Shown piece after piece: positions 7,791 through 17,840 of a stretch of DNA of 64,000 nt. The stretch lies in assembly GCA_031376385.1 (NCBI GenBank), contig JANMDQ010000018.1, positions 1-64,000 on the forward strand, read 5' to 3'. A model generated the notes under the pieces. That model had not been told where the DNA came from and did no database searches. It saw only the letters and a list, made by a program, of their open reading frames with translations. The stretch comes from Aquisediminimonas sp031376385 (GTDB lineage: Bacteria > Pseudomonadota > Alphaproteobacteria > Sphingomonadales > Sphingomonadaceae). A program made the position numbers and the translations under genes. Position 1 is the first letter of the stretch. The number at the start of each line of letters is the position of its first letter.

Positions 7791-7891
7791 TTTCATCCGT
7801 CACAAGGGGTGGACGGGCCTGATTCTCTCTTTTGAATCTTCAAACGTCATTGGCGTTGCCGTTCATCCCATAGGATTGGGGTGAGGCACGC

Positions 7892-8377
7892 GTGAACGAT
7901 CGCGAATTGTTTCAAGGCTATGCGATCAGTGGGATCGACGCGAAGGGTCGCGTCGCTATTCCTGCGGCATTGCGCGGAACAATCGACGCGAACGGCGATG
8001 GTCGGGTCGTCACCATTGCGCTTCATGAAGTGTCCCCCTGCTTGATTGGTTATGACCAAGGTTGGGCACAGCTTTTGCGTGAAGAATTGCGCAGTGACGA
8101 GGCAAGCCAGCGCGCGATTGGCAATAGCTTTGACCGTCACAACGCCAAACGCCGCGCGTTTGGCCCAGTTGAAAAAGTACCATACGACGCGTCAGGCCGG
8201 TTTGTTTTTCCGGGCTTCCTCAGCCACAAAGCAGAACTGACTAACACTGCCTTCTTCTACGGCACGGGTGACACGTTTGAAATCTGGAGCCCGCAGGTCC
8301 TTCTCGCCACGCCCGATGTGGACGCAGAGATGAAAGAAATTTGCGAATGGCTACTTGGCCAGCGAGGGTCAAAGTGA
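7892..8377 (+). CDS. mraZ: Transcriptional regulator MraZ
   Basis: DNA-binding regulator of the division and cell-wall cluster, related to the AbrB fold and assembling as a ring. The 161-residue product contains two copies of the MraZ half-domain: one near the N-terminus (GIDAKGRVAIPAALR) and a second around residue 100 (VPYDASGRFVFPGFL). Start is GTG 7892 after GGGGTGAGG. Its last bases overlap the rsmH start (GTGA). The operator array lies about 100 bp upstream, implying autorepression of the whole cluster. Confidence 0.93.
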   Translation: MNDRELFQGYAISGIDAKGRVAIPAALRGTIDANGDGRVVTIALHEVSPCLIGYDQGWAQLLREELRSDEASQRAIGNSFDRHNAKRRAFGPVEKVPYDASGRFVFPGFLSHKAELTNTAFFYGTGDTFEIWSPQVLLATPDVDAEMKEICEWLLGQRGSK

Positions 8378-9306
8378 CGCCTGCCCCGCATATTCCCGTT
8401 CTGCTGGATGAGGTGATCGCAGCGCTTAACATCAGCAACGGTGAAACCCATATCGACGGCACGTTCGGCAATGGAGGTTATAGCCGCGCGATGAGTGCTG
8501 CCGGTGCGGCAGTCATTGCCTTTGATCGTGATCCTGATGCGATTGCAGCGGGGGAGGCAGCAGCCATCCCCAATCTCTCGCTCGTTCACGACCGGTTTTC
8601 CAATCTGGATGTTCATATTGCTGAACCGGTTGACGGCGTGACGCTTGATATTGGCGTTTCATCGATGCAGCTTGACCAAGCAGAGCGTGGCTTTTCATTT
8701 CAATCCGATGGCCCACTTGACATGCGAATGGACCGCGAAGGCGAAAGCGCCGCTGATTTTCTGAATACCGCTGCCGAAGATGATATTGCAGACGTTATTT
8801 ATCGCTACGGCGATGAACCTAAGTCACGGCGCATTGCCCGCGCCATCGTTGATGCGCGCCCACTTTCCAGCACAGGCGAACTGGCTCGCATCTTGCGGCG
8901 CGCTGTCGGTTGGCGGGACGGAGATAAAAAAGACCCAGCAACACGCGCATTCCAGGCCATCCGCATTCACATCAATCGTGAACTTGAAGAATTGGAGCAG
9001 GGCCTTGATGCCGCCGAACGCGTGCTGAAGCCCGGCGGGCGTTTGGCAGTGGTCACGTTTCACAGCCTTGAGGATAGGATGGTAAAACGCTTCTTGCGCG
9101 ATCGTAGTGGTTCGGCTCCGTCAGGATCGCGGCACCAACCTATGGCGATGACGACGCGCCAGCCCAGCTTTGGCTCGCTCTCCAAGGCCATTCGTCCGTC
9201 GGAAGCCGAAATTGCCCGCAACCCGCGCTCACGGTCGGCCACCCTGCGGGTTGCACATCGCACAGCTCATTCAGCCTGGTCGCAGCCGCAAAAGGAAACG
9301 CTATGA
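8374..9306 (+). CDS. rsmH: 16S rRNA (cytosine1402-N4)-methyltransferase RsmH
   Basis: Methylates N4 of C1402 in the decoding centre of 16S rRNA using S-adenosylmethionine. The SAM-binding segment DGTFGNGGYSRAM and the VTLDIGVSSMQLD, GFSFQSDGPLDMRMD and VTFHSLEDRMVK blocks are all characteristic. I chose GTG 8374, which forms a GTGA overlap with the mraZ stop and has GAGGG upstream; an ATG at 8347 is in frame but would add nine residues. The resulting 310 residues fit the family. Confidence 0.93.
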   Translation: MTPAPHIPVLLDEVIAALNISNGETHIDGTFGNGGYSRAMSAAGAAVIAFDRDPDAIAAGEAAAIPNLSLVHDRFSNLDVHIAEPVDGVTLDIGVSSMQLDQAERGFSFQSDGPLDMRMDREGESAADFLNTAAEDDIADVIYRYGDEPKSRRIARAIVDARPLSSTGELARILRRAVGWRDGDKKDPATRAFQAIRIHINRELEELEQGLDAAERVLKPGGRLAVVTFHSLEDRMVKRFLRDRSGSAPSGSRHQPMAMTTRQPSFGSLSKAIRPSEAEIARNPRSRSATLRVAHRTAHSAWSQPQKETL

Positions 9307-9791
9307 TCGCGCAACGCTTCCGCTCTCTGGCTTGGGTCGCTGGCGTCGCGCTCGCCGCAACATTGCTTTACATTATCTCGCTGCAAGTCGCGACAGAGCG
9401 AGGGCGGCTGGAGATGATTGATAGCAAAATTGCCGATGCGAAGCGTGACATTCGTCAACTGCAAACCGAAATGGGCACTCGGGCGTCGTTGCGTCAGTTA
9501 GAACGTTGGAACGGCGACGTGTTGGCGCTTTCTTCGCCTGCTGCTGGCCAGTATCTGGCGGGCGAACACGCCATTTCGCAGATTGATCAATCCAAGTTGG
9601 GCAGCGCCACGGCTACGCCGCCGCCGGTCATGGCAGCTGTGATGATGCGCGGCGCAGAGGCTCCTGCAGATGCTGCGCTTCGAACCGCGCCGCTCACCGC
9701 CCAAGACCGCACTGTTCAGCAGGCGATTACAGGCGGGAGAAAGCCTGAAAAATTGGCCGTCGCTGAACGCAAAGTGCCAGCCAAACCGTGA
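9303..9791 (+). CDS. ftsL: FtsL-like cell division protein
   Basis: 162-residue bitopic protein between rsmH and ftsI. It has a short cytoplasmic N-terminus, a membrane helix (about residues 10-28) and a periplasmic coiled coil (about 29-70) as in FtsL, which joins FtsB and FtsQ in the divisome. The Ala/Pro-rich region after residue 100 is longer than in classical FtsL. Sequence similarity in this family is low, so the call rests on position, topology and coiled coil. ATGA overlap with rsmH. Confidence 0.75.
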   Translation: MIAQRFRSLAWVAGVALAATLLYIISLQVATERGRLEMIDSKIADAKRDIRQLQTEMGTRASLRQLERWNGDVLALSSPAAGQYLAGEHAISQIDQSKLGSATATPPPVMAAVMMRGAEAPADAALRTAPLTAQDRTVQQAITGGRKPEKLAVAERKVPAKP

Positions 9792-11488
9792 CAGCTGTTA
9801 TCGCCAGACCTCAGCGCGCGCGCCACGCAGGGCGGCGTCAGCTTGGCCTGGCGATGGCACATCAGCGGCTGATGTTGCTGCTTTTGCTGTTGATGCTGGG
9901 CATCGCGATTATCGCCACGCGGTTGGTTTGGATGGGCATTGATGGGTCAATCAATCCCGTTCAAGTTGCTAATAAAGACGGCATAATTGGGCGCGGTGAT
10001 ATTGTTGATCGCAATGGTCAGGTTTTGGCGCGCACGATTGAGGCCTGGTCGGTTGGGGTTCATTCGAACAAGCTGCTGGGCGATCCGGATGATCTGGCCG
10101 TGCAGCTAAATCGCCTGATGCCAGAGCGCAGCATTGATCAGTACCGGGAAATCCTCTCTTCAGGCCGAACCTTCACTTATCTGCGCCGCCGCGCGATGCC
10201 CGAACTTATCGCTCAAGTGAATGCGCTGGGTGAGCCTGCCATGGCCTTCGCCCGCGAACCGGAACGGCTTTACCCTCAAGTCACACTCGCTGCGCACGTC
10301 GTCGGGTTTACCGACTTTGACGGCAACGGCGTCATGGGGATGGAGCGCGTGTTGCAAGACCGCCTGATGAATTCGGAAAAGCGCGGAACACCAGCGGCGC
10401 TCTCTATCGACATGCGTGTGCAGGCCGCAATGGAAAGCGAATTGGCCGCTGCAATGACCGACTTGCAGGCGCAAGGCGCAACGGGATTGGTGTTGGATGT
10501 GGATACGGGCGAAGTGATTGCCATGGTATCCCTCCCGGTGTTCAACCCCAATAAAAGCGGTGAGGCAAACCCAGAGGCGTTGCGCAATAACGTAACTCAA
10601 AGTGTGTATGAATTAGGTTCCACTTTCAAACCGCTGACATTTGCCAATGCCATAGAGAGTGGGACCGTCAAAAATCTGGGCCGCCGGTTTGACGCCACTG
10701 AGCCAATCTCAGTCGGCCCGTTCAAGATCAAGGATGACCACCCTCAACGCCGCTGGCTTAACATTCCAGAGGCGTTGGTGCATTCATCCAACATTGTTAC
10801 AGCGCGGGTGGCCGATGAATTGGGTCAAGCGCGATCAGAAGCCTTCTTCAAGAAACTCCATTTTGGCGAACCAGTCGGCATTGAATTGCGGGAACGCGGC
10901 CGCACACTTTGGCCCAGCAGTTGGGGCCGCGCAGCGAATATGACCATTGCGTACGGCCACGGCATGGCGATTACGCCGCTGCATCTGGCCTCTGCTTATG
11001 CCGCGATCATCAACGGTGGTATCATGCGGAAAGCGACATTGCTCCGCATCGAACCGGGCCAGAAACTCAGCGGCGAACGTATTATTTCCGAACAGACCAG
11101 CGCCGTCATGCGCAAAATGCTGCGGCTCATTGTTACAGAAGGCACTGGTAAAAATGCAGGTGCAGAGGGTTTTCGCGTTGGTGGAAAAACCGGGACGGCA
11201 GAGAAACCGGGCATTGGAGGCTATTCCAAAACAGTCAACGTCTCTACCTTTGCGGGTGCCTTTCCTATGGATAAACCGCGTTATGTCGTGATTGCGATGC
11301 TGGATGCACCCAAAGGGAGCGCGCGGTCTTCGGGGCAAACGACCGCCGCCTACACCGCCGCGCCAGTCGTTTCGCGGGTGATTGCGCGCACTGGCCCGAT
11401 GCTGGGTGTCTATCCTGATCGAACCAAAGATGTGGATGTGTCAGATATGATGCCGCTGCTTTGGAAAGCGGCGGGGGACAAGCGTTGA
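9788..11488 (+). CDS. ftsI: Peptidoglycan transpeptidase FtsI (PBP3)
   Basis: Septal class B penicillin-binding protein that cross-links peptidoglycan during division. 566 residues: cytoplasmic N-terminus rich in Arg, one membrane helix near residues 25-50, a pedestal domain, then the transpeptidase domain. The nucleophile motif STFK is at 278-281, SSN follows about 55 residues later, and the KTGT motif is at 467-470. The GTG start overlaps the ftsL stop (GTGA). Confidence 0.95.
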   Translation: MTAVIARPQRARHAGRRQLGLAMAHQRLMLLLLLLMLGIAIIATRLVWMGIDGSINPVQVANKDGIIGRGDIVDRNGQVLARTIEAWSVGVHSNKLLGDPDDLAVQLNRLMPERSIDQYREILSSGRTFTYLRRRAMPELIAQVNALGEPAMAFAREPERLYPQVTLAAHVVGFTDFDGNGVMGMERVLQDRLMNSEKRGTPAALSIDMRVQAAMESELAAAMTDLQAQGATGLVLDVDTGEVIAMVSLPVFNPNKSGEANPEALRNNVTQSVYELGSTFKPLTFANAIESGTVKNLGRRFDATEPISVGPFKIKDDHPQRRWLNIPEALVHSSNIVTARVADELGQARSEAFFKKLHFGEPVGIELRERGRTLWPSSWGRAANMTIAYGHGMAITPLHLASAYAAIINGGIMRKATLLRIEPGQKLSGERIISEQTSAVMRKMLRLIVTEGTGKNAGAEGFRVGGKTGTAEKPGIGGYSKTVNVSTFAGAFPMDKPRYVVIAMLDAPKGSARSSGQTTAAYTAAPVVSRVIARTGPMLGVYPDRTKDVDVSDMMPLLWKAAGDKR

Positions 11489-12903
11489 GGCTCGGCGTTC
11501 TTTTGGGCACGGATCAGTCCGGCGATGTCACTGGCTTTGCCATTGACCACCGCAAGGTTGCGCCGGGCACATTTTTTGGTGCCTTCCAAGGTGCGCGGGT
11601 CAATGGTGAGCATTTCATCGCAGCGGCCATTTCGTCAGGCGCAGTAGCGATTGTGGCCCGACCGGAAGCCGTCGTTGAGGGGGTGTTGCACATCAAAAGC
11701 GACAATCCTCGCCAAACATTTGCGCAAATCGCTGCGCGCTATTTTGCACCCTTTCCGCAGACATGCGTTGCAGTCACCGGCACCAATGGCAAAACCTCAA
11801 CGGTCGAACTCGCACGTCAGCTCTGGCGGATGGACGGCTTGAGCGCGGCGTCAATCGGCACGCTGGGCATCACCACATCCGATGATCAAGTCGTGACTGG
11901 CCTCACCACGCCAGATGTCGCGACTTTCCTCTCCAACATGGCGGGCTTGCAACGCGAAGGCGTGACTCATCTGGCATTCGAAGCATCAAGCCATGGGCTG
12001 GATCAATATAGGATCGAAGGTATTAAAGTGGCGGCGGCGGCCTTCACCAATTTAAGCCGCGATCATCTTGATTATCACGGCACAATGGAGGCCTATTTTG
12101 CGGCTAAGATGCGGCTGTTCGCGGACTTGGTGGCAGAGGATGGCATAGCTGTCATTTACGCAGATGACGCGTGGTCAGACTTGGCGATTGCCTTTGCCAC
12201 GGCGCAGGGCAGGTCCGTTTACACAGTGGGCAGCAAAGGCACAGGGCTTCGTCTGGTGGAGCGCAGTATCGGGCATTTGGGCCAGAATCTGATCATTGAA
12301 GCGGATGGCAAAACCCATAAAGTCGCGCTGCCTCTGATCGGTGCCTATCAGGTGGCGAACGCATTGACAGCTGCTGGTCTTGTTATTGCCACGGGCGGCG
12401 ATGTCACGCGGACGCTCAGCAATTTGAGGCGCATTCAGGGCGTGCGAGGGCGGCTGGAACGCGCTGTGATCACGAAGGCAGGGGCGCCGGTCTATGTCGA
12501 CTATGCGCATACACCGGATGCGCTGGAGGCCGCTATATCTGCCCTCCGCCCGCATACAAAGGGCAGAATTCTGCTCGTTTTCGGGGCTGGCGGAGATCGG
12601 GACACCGGCAAACGCCGCGAAATGGGAGCGATTGCTGTCCGCGATGCTGATCTGGTGGTTGTCACGGATGATAACCCCCGCACCGAAGATCCTGCCCTTA
12701 TCCGCCGCGCGATCATGGTGGCGGCTGTTGGGGCCACTGAAATTGGCGACCGGCGCGAAGCCATTGATACTGCGATAGATCATGCCGGTGCGGACGACAT
12801 TGTTCTGATTGCAGGCAAGGGCCATGAAACGGGCCAAGAGGTGAATGGCCTCAAACTGCCGTTCAACGATGTCGAAGTCGCGCGGGAATGTGCCGCATGG
12901 TAA
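11485..12903 (+). CDS. murE: UDP-MurNAc-L-Ala-D-Glu:meso-diaminopimelate ligase MurE
   Basis: Cytoplasmic ATP-dependent ligase adding the third residue of the peptidoglycan stem. The P-loop GTNGKTST is near residues 98-106; the DNPR motif (in TDDNPRTEDP) indicates meso-diaminopimelate rather than lysine as substrate. Start is TTG 11485, giving a TTGA overlap with the ftsI stop and GGGGGA seven bases upstream; the longer frame from 11461 is not supported. 472 residues. Confidence 0.93.
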   Translation: MRLGVLLGTDQSGDVTGFAIDHRKVAPGTFFGAFQGARVNGEHFIAAAISSGAVAIVARPEAVVEGVLHIKSDNPRQTFAQIAARYFAPFPQTCVAVTGTNGKTSTVELARQLWRMDGLSAASIGTLGITTSDDQVVTGLTTPDVATFLSNMAGLQREGVTHLAFEASSHGLDQYRIEGIKVAAAAFTNLSRDHLDYHGTMEAYFAAKMRLFADLVAEDGIAVIYADDAWSDLAIAFATAQGRSVYTVGSKGTGLRLVERSIGHLGQNLIIEADGKTHKVALPLIGAYQVANALTAAGLVIATGGDVTRTLSNLRRIQGVRGRLERAVITKAGAPVYVDYAHTPDALEAAISALRPHTKGRILLVFGAGGDRDTGKRREMGAIAVRDADLVVVTDDNPRTEDPALIRRAIMVAAVGATEIGDRREAIDTAIDHAGADDIVLIAGKGHETGQEVNGLKLPFNDVEVARECAAW

Positions 12904-14273
12904 CTTTATGGACCTCCGCTGACATTGCGCAGGCGGTTGGCGGCAAAGCATCCGTTGATTTCGTTGTGACCGGTGTTGCGTTCGATAGCCGCGAAGTGGG
13001 GCCGGGTGATTTGTTCATTGCGCTCACTGGCGAAGTGACAGACGGGCATAGGTTTGTTGACGGCGCATTTGCCCAGGGTGCCGCTGGAGCGATTGTCTCG
13101 CAATCCGTCGCGCATCCCCGTGTCCTAGTCGCTGACACAACCGCGGCTTTGAACGCACTTGGCATTGCCAGCCGCGCGCGCACCCAAGCACGGGTCGCGG
13201 GCGTGACGGGATCTGTTGGCAAAACAGGCGTTAAGGAGGCCCTCGCCGCTTCCCTTGCACGCGCCAACAAGGGCCCGGTTCATCGATCAGTCAAAAGCTA
13301 TAACAACCATACTGGCGTTCCCCTTAGCCTCGCACGGATGCCGTTGGACAGTGCGTTTGCTGTGCTGGAAATGGGAATGAACCATAGCGGGGAAATCGCC
13401 GCGCTCACGCAGATGGTTCGGCCCCATGTCGCGATCATTACAGCGATTGCGCCAGCCCACATCGAAAACCTCGGCTCTATTGAGGCCATCGCTGACGCAA
13501 AGGCAGAGATTTTTGGCGGTCTCGAACCCGGCGGTACCGCAATCATCCCGTTCGACAGCCCTCAGTTCGCGCGCCTAGCGGCCGCAGCCCAATCGGCTGG
13601 CGCGAAAATTGTGACGTTTGGACGCAGCGAAGGCGCGGATGTCTGCCCGCTGGATGTCGTGGAAACCGATACTGGCACCATGATTATGGCGCGCGTGGGC
13701 GATGTTGAATTATCTTTCACGCTTGTTTATCCCGGCGATCATTGGGTCTCAAACGCAATGGCTATCCTTGCGGCCGTTCAGGCGATGGGTGGAGATTTGG
13801 CGGCGGCTGGTCTGGCACTGGGTGAAATGGAGGGACTGGCCGGACGCGGCGCGCGCCACCGTGTCGCGACACCGGACGGCGGCACTGCGACTATCATCGA
13901 CGAAAGCTATAATGCCAATTCAGCGTCCATGGCCGCCACGCTGGCTGTGCTAGGGGCAACCCCTGCAACGCGCCGGATTGCCGTGTTGGGCGAAATGCGC
14001 GAACTGGGTGCGCAGAGCGAAGCGCTTCACGGCGGCCTTGCCGATCCAATTACGCAAGCGGGCGTGGATTTTGCTCTGCTGGTCGGCCCCGCCATGCGTC
14101 CTCTTGCAGTGGCGCTTGAGGGCAAGTGTGAAACCCGCCATGTGGCAGACGCCGCCGCGGCGCTTGAGCTTTTGATGACCGAGCTTTCCGGCGGCGACAC
14201 CATCCTGATCAAGGGTTCGAATGCGGTTGGCCTCAGCCAGATCGTATCCGCACTCATAAGTGGAACACACTGA
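12897..14273 (+). CDS. murF: UDP-MurNAc-tripeptide:D-Ala-D-Ala ligase MurF
   Basis: Adds D-Ala-D-Ala to the UDP-MurNAc-tripeptide, completing the cytoplasmic precursor. N-terminal uridine-binding domain (TGVAFDSREVGPGDLFIAL), ATP loop GVTGSVGKTG (GSVGKT in place of GTNGKT, as is usual for MurF of this group), the EMGMNHSGEI block, and the C-terminal DESYNANSASM and GEMRELG blocks. I chose ATG 12897, which overlaps the last seven bases of murE; ATG 12888 is an alternative. Confidence 0.92.
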   Translation: MVTLWTSADIAQAVGGKASVDFVVTGVAFDSREVGPGDLFIALTGEVTDGHRFVDGAFAQGAAGAIVSQSVAHPRVLVADTTAALNALGIASRARTQARVAGVTGSVGKTGVKEALAASLARANKGPVHRSVKSYNNHTGVPLSLARMPLDSAFAVLEMGMNHSGEIAALTQMVRPHVAIITAIAPAHIENLGSIEAIADAKAEIFGGLEPGGTAIIPFDSPQFARLAAAAQSAGAKIVTFGRSEGADVCPLDVVETDTGTMIMARVGDVELSFTLVYPGDHWVSNAMAILAAVQAMGGDLAAAGLALGEMEGLAGRGARHRVATPDGGTATIIDESYNANSASMAATLAVLGATPATRRIAVLGEMRELGAQSEALHGGLADPITQAGVDFALLVGPAMRPLAVALEGKCETRHVADAAAALELLMTELSGGDTILIKGSNAVGLSQIVSALISGTH

Positions 14274-15343
14274 TGCTTTACGAAATCGCACATTATCTGG
14301 GGTTTCCGGGTGTCTCTCGGCTCCTGCAGTTTCTTTCCTTTCGCACAGGGGGTGCCGTGGCGACGGCGCTGGTCATTGGCTTGTTGATCGGTCCCAAATT
14401 CATTGGCTGGTTGCGGGTGCGACAGGGTAAGGGGCAGCCGATCCGTGATGATGGGCCGCAATCGCACCTCGCCAAAGTTGGCACGCCCACGATGGGCGGC
14501 CTGATGATTCTGACGTCCATCGGCATATCGATGCTGTTGTGGATGGACCTCAGCAATCTCTACGTGCTTGCGTGCCTTTTGGTTCTCGCGGGCTTTGGTT
14601 TGGTTGGTTTTGTGGATGATTATGACAAGGTCAAAAAACGCAGTCACAAGGGCATTTCTGGACGGTCGCGACTGGCGCTGGAATTTCTGATTGCCGGCGC
14701 TGCGGTAACCCTAATCGTATGGAAATCGGGCGGCAATCTCTATGTGCCGTTTGTCAATGGGCCAGTTGCTGATCTGGGCTGGTTCTACGTGCCCTTTGGT
14801 GCCTTCGTGATCGTTGCGTTCGGCAATTCGGTCAACCTGACGGACGGGCTGGACGGCCTGGCCACGATGCCGGTCATCATTGCGTCCATTGCGTTCATGA
14901 TGATTGCCTATCTTGTTGGTAACGCAAAATATTCTGAATATCTGGGCATCCCCTTCATTCTGGGGGCAGGGGATTTGTCGATCCTGTGCGGCGCGATTGT
15001 GGGCGCGGGGCTCGCGTTCTTGTGGTTCAATGCGCCGCCTGCGTCTGTGTTCATGGGCGACACGGGCAGCCTCGCGCTGGGCGGCGTTCTGGGCACGATA
15101 TCGGTTGTCGCGCATCATGAATTTGTGCTGGCGATCATCGGCGGCTTGTTTGTTGTCGAGGCGCTGTCCGTCATCATTCAGGTCTTCTGGTTCAAACGGA
15201 CAGGAAGGCGCGTGTTTCGTATGGCGCCCATTCATCATCATTTCGAGCAAATGGGATGGTCAGAGCCAACAGTCGTCATCCGATTCTGGATCGTCTCTTT
15301 CGTGCTGGCCTTGGCTGGCCTTTCAACATTGAAGCTGCGGTGA
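14273..15343 (+). CDS. mraY: Phospho-MurNAc-pentapeptide transferase MraY
   Basis: Integral membrane enzyme moving phospho-MurNAc-pentapeptide onto undecaprenyl phosphate to make lipid I. 356 residues with about ten membrane helices. Conserved blocks include the Asp-rich VDDYDKVKKRSHKG, NLTDGLDGLA, FMGDTGSLALGG and the C-terminal IHHHFEQMGWSEP. Start and murF stop share one base (TGATG). Confidence 0.95.
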   Translation: MLYEIAHYLGFPGVSRLLQFLSFRTGGAVATALVIGLLIGPKFIGWLRVRQGKGQPIRDDGPQSHLAKVGTPTMGGLMILTSIGISMLLWMDLSNLYVLACLLVLAGFGLVGFVDDYDKVKKRSHKGISGRSRLALEFLIAGAAVTLIVWKSGGNLYVPFVNGPVADLGWFYVPFGAFVIVAFGNSVNLTDGLDGLATMPVIIASIAFMMIAYLVGNAKYSEYLGIPFILGAGDLSILCGAIVGAGLAFLWFNAPPASVFMGDTGSLALGGVLGTISVVAHHEFVLAIIGGLFVVEALSVIIQVFWFKRTGRRVFRMAPIHHHFEQMGWSEPTVVIRFWIVSFVLALAGLSTLKLR

Positions 15344-16626
15344 TTACAAGTCCCGCCTTTCGCGGTAAACGCTATGCGGTGCTCGGGCTGGCGAGGTCTG
15401 GCATTGCCACGGTGCGCGCATTGCTGGCGAGTGGCGGCGAGGTTGTGGCTTGGGATGAGCGGGAAAAGGCACGTGCCGGACTTGGTGAAGTGGAAGGGCT
15501 TTTCTTTGCCGACCCGATGACCATTGATCTGAGCGGCTTCGACGGCATTGTTGTGTCGCCTGGCGTGCCGATCAACCGGCATCCCATTGCTGGTGCAGCG
15601 CGGGTCGCCAATGTGCCTCTCATTGGTGACATCGAACTGTTTTCAATGGCTCGCGCCACTTTGCCTTTGCACAAAGTGGTTGGCATCACAGGAACAAACG
15701 GCAAATCGACCACGACCGCGCTCATACATCACATCCTGAAAACGGCGGGTGTTCCGACGATGATGGGCGGCAACATCGGCCTGCCTATTTTGGCGCAGCA
15801 GCCGCTACCGGAAGGCGGCGTCTACGTGCTGGAACTGTCGAGCTTCCAGATCGACCTGACCTATTCGCTCGATTGCGATGTGGCGGTGCTGCTGAACATC
15901 ACGCCGGATCATCTCGATCGGTACGATGGGTTTGAGGCTTATGCGGCTAGCAAAAGAAGATTGTTTGAAATGCAATCATCCGATCATCCAATCGCGGTTT
16001 CAACGAGCACGCAAACGGCGCTTGATCAGTTGAACGGATTTGACAGGACGATCTGGAGAATGTCGCCCGACATCGATGAACCGTTGCAGGCAAACTGGCC
16101 GTCGCTTCAAGGACCGCATAACCTGGAAAACGCTCAACTTGCGCGTATTACATGCTGGTGCCTCGGCCTTAACCATATCCAGATCAACAACGCATTAGCG
16201 ACCTACCCTGGTCTGCCGCACCGCATGGAACGATCCGCCGAAATCAACGGCGTCCTTTACGTCAATGACAGCAAGGCCACCAACGCGACATCAACCGCGC
16301 CTGCGCTTGCAGCCTATCCGGCGATCCACTGGATCCTCGGTGGGCGCGCCAAGACCAATGAGCTTGATGCCTGTGCGCCGCATTTCGGCAACGTCCGCGC
16401 GGCCTATACGATTGGCGAATCAGGCGCGATGTTTGCGGAGCTTCTTTCACCGCATATGCCAACGCAAAACTGCGTCACGTTAGAGGTGGCGGTTGAGGCC
16501 GCGCGCGCCGCAGCGCAACCCGGTGAAGTGGTTCTTCTCTCCCCCGCCTGCGCATCCTTTGACCAGTTCAAAGATTTTGAAGCACGCGGCGAAGCATTTC
16601 GTTCGTTAGTGGAGGCCTTGGCATGA
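15340..16626 (+). CDS. murD: UDP-MurNAc-L-Ala:D-glutamate ligase MurD
   Basis: Cytoplasmic ligase adding D-Glu to UDP-MurNAc-L-Ala. Rossmann-like N-terminal domain (YAVLGLARSGIATV), P-loop GITGTNGKSTTT, the HNLENAQLA and YVNDSKATNA blocks. I chose GTG 15340, which gives a GTGA overlap with the mraY stop; the open frame continues upstream to 15256 but that would overlap mraY by 88 bases. 428 residues. Confidence 0.93.
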   Translation: MITSPAFRGKRYAVLGLARSGIATVRALLASGGEVVAWDEREKARAGLGEVEGLFFADPMTIDLSGFDGIVVSPGVPINRHPIAGAARVANVPLIGDIELFSMARATLPLHKVVGITGTNGKSTTTALIHHILKTAGVPTMMGGNIGLPILAQQPLPEGGVYVLELSSFQIDLTYSLDCDVAVLLNITPDHLDRYDGFEAYAASKRRLFEMQSSDHPIAVSTSTQTALDQLNGFDRTIWRMSPDIDEPLQANWPSLQGPHNLENAQLARITCWCLGLNHIQINNALATYPGLPHRMERSAEINGVLYVNDSKATNATSTAPALAAYPAIHWILGGRAKTNELDACAPHFGNVRAAYTIGESGAMFAELLSPHMPTQNCVTLEVAVEAARAAAQPGEVVLLSPACASFDQFKDFEARGEAFRSLVEALA

Positions 16627-17840
16627 CGACAGCAACTGCCCCTGTGACGCCCGCACCTGCACGTCCGCGTGGAAAAGTGGCGGCGCGATTGGGTCGTGCT
16701 GACCGTTCGGCCTCAGGCTTGTGGTTCTGGGAAATCGACCGCGTTCTCTTGACGCTGGTGATTGTTCTCCTGTCGATTGGCCTGGTCGCCATCGCTGCGG
16801 CTTCGCCTGCCACGGCACAGCGCTATTCCGGCGGCAGCGTCACGATTTCGCCTTTGCTCTATTTCTGGAAGCAATTGATCTGGGTTGGAATTGGAGTGCC
16901 GGTGATGATCGTCGTTTCGATGATGCCGCATAAGCTGGCGCGGCGTTTTGCGATGGGCGGTGCGGCATTTTTTAGCGTCTTCATCGCTGTTGCCCCCATG
17001 ATTGGCATGGAAGTCAACGGCGCAACGCGCTGGATCGATGTGGGCATTGGCCAGTTTCAACCTTCCGAATTCTTTAAACCCTTTTACATCGTGACGCTGG
17101 CCTGGTTCTTGTCACTGCGCGCAAACGATCCTGATCTGCCGGTCTTTGCGCTGTCGGGATTCATCACAGTGGCCATCGCTGGCTTCCTGATGCTCCAGCC
17201 CGATTTTGGTCAGACGATTATCTTGCTGACCATGTGGATGGCGATGGTCATGATCGCGGGCATCCCCGGACGTTTCATCACCATGCTGCTGGGCAGCGGC
17301 GTTTGCTTTGTCTTGCTGGCCTATGTCACTTATCCGGTCGCCACGACGCGGATCAATAACTTCCTGTTTGGGGACGGGGACAGTTATCAAGTCGATATGG
17401 CCCACGCGACGATCAGCGGCGGAGGGTTCCTTGGCACCGGCCCGGGCGGCGGCGTTCACAAATTCCGTCTTCCAGAGGCCCATACTGATTATATCTTCTC
17501 TGTCATCGGCGAAGAGTTTGGCTTGATTGCCTGTATGGCCGTGGCGTTCGTATTCCTTGCCATAGCGGTCCGCGTGTTTCTGCGATTGCTTGATGAGGAA
17601 GATGGTTTCATCATCCTTGCAGCTGGCGGCCTTGCAATGGAAGTCGTTGTGCAGTCCATGATCAACATGGCGGTGAACGTCGGAATTGCGCCTTCCAAGG
17701 GCATGACACTGCCTTTCGTCAGCTACGGCGGATCGTCGATGCTCGCGCTGTGTATTGGCTGGGGTTTGCTCCTCGCCTTCACGCGCAAAAACCCCTATCT
17801 TGGTCGCTCACCCTATGTGGTCAAATGGAGGGATAAATGA
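16623..17840 (+). CDS. ftsW: Septal peptidoglycan glycosyltransferase FtsW
   Basis: SEDS-family membrane protein that polymerises lipid II glycan strands at the septum together with FtsI. 405 residues, about ten membrane segments after a 35-residue basic N-terminus. Signatures include NGATRWIDVG with QPSEFFK, and GTGPGGGVHKFRLPEAHTDY before the conserved FSVIGEEFG. ATGA overlap with murD and with murG downstream. Confidence 0.94.
   Translation: MTTATAPVTPAPARPRGKVAARLGRADRSASGLWFWEIDRVLLTLVIVLLSIGLVAIAAASPATAQRYSGGSVTISPLLYFWKQLIWVGIGVPVMIVVSMMPHKLARRFAMGGAAFFSVFIAVAPMIGMEVNGATRWIDVGIGQFQPSEFFKPFYIVTLAWFLSLRANDPDLPVFALSGFITVAIAGFLMLQPDFGQTIILLTMWMAMVMIAGIPGRFITMLLGSGVCFVLLAYVTYPVATTRINNFLFGDGDSYQVDMAHATISGGGFLGTGPGGGVHKFRLPEAHTDYIFSVIGEEFGLIACMAVAFVFLAIAVRVFLRLLDEEDGFIILAAGGLAMEVVVQSMINMAVNVGIAPSKGMTLPFVSYGGSSMLALCIGWGLLLAFTRKNPYLGRSPYVVKWRDK

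Noticed and set aside
10160..11338. Long minus-strand open frames within ftsI
   Set aside because: They are shadows of a fully conserved ftsI; no family signature is seen in them.
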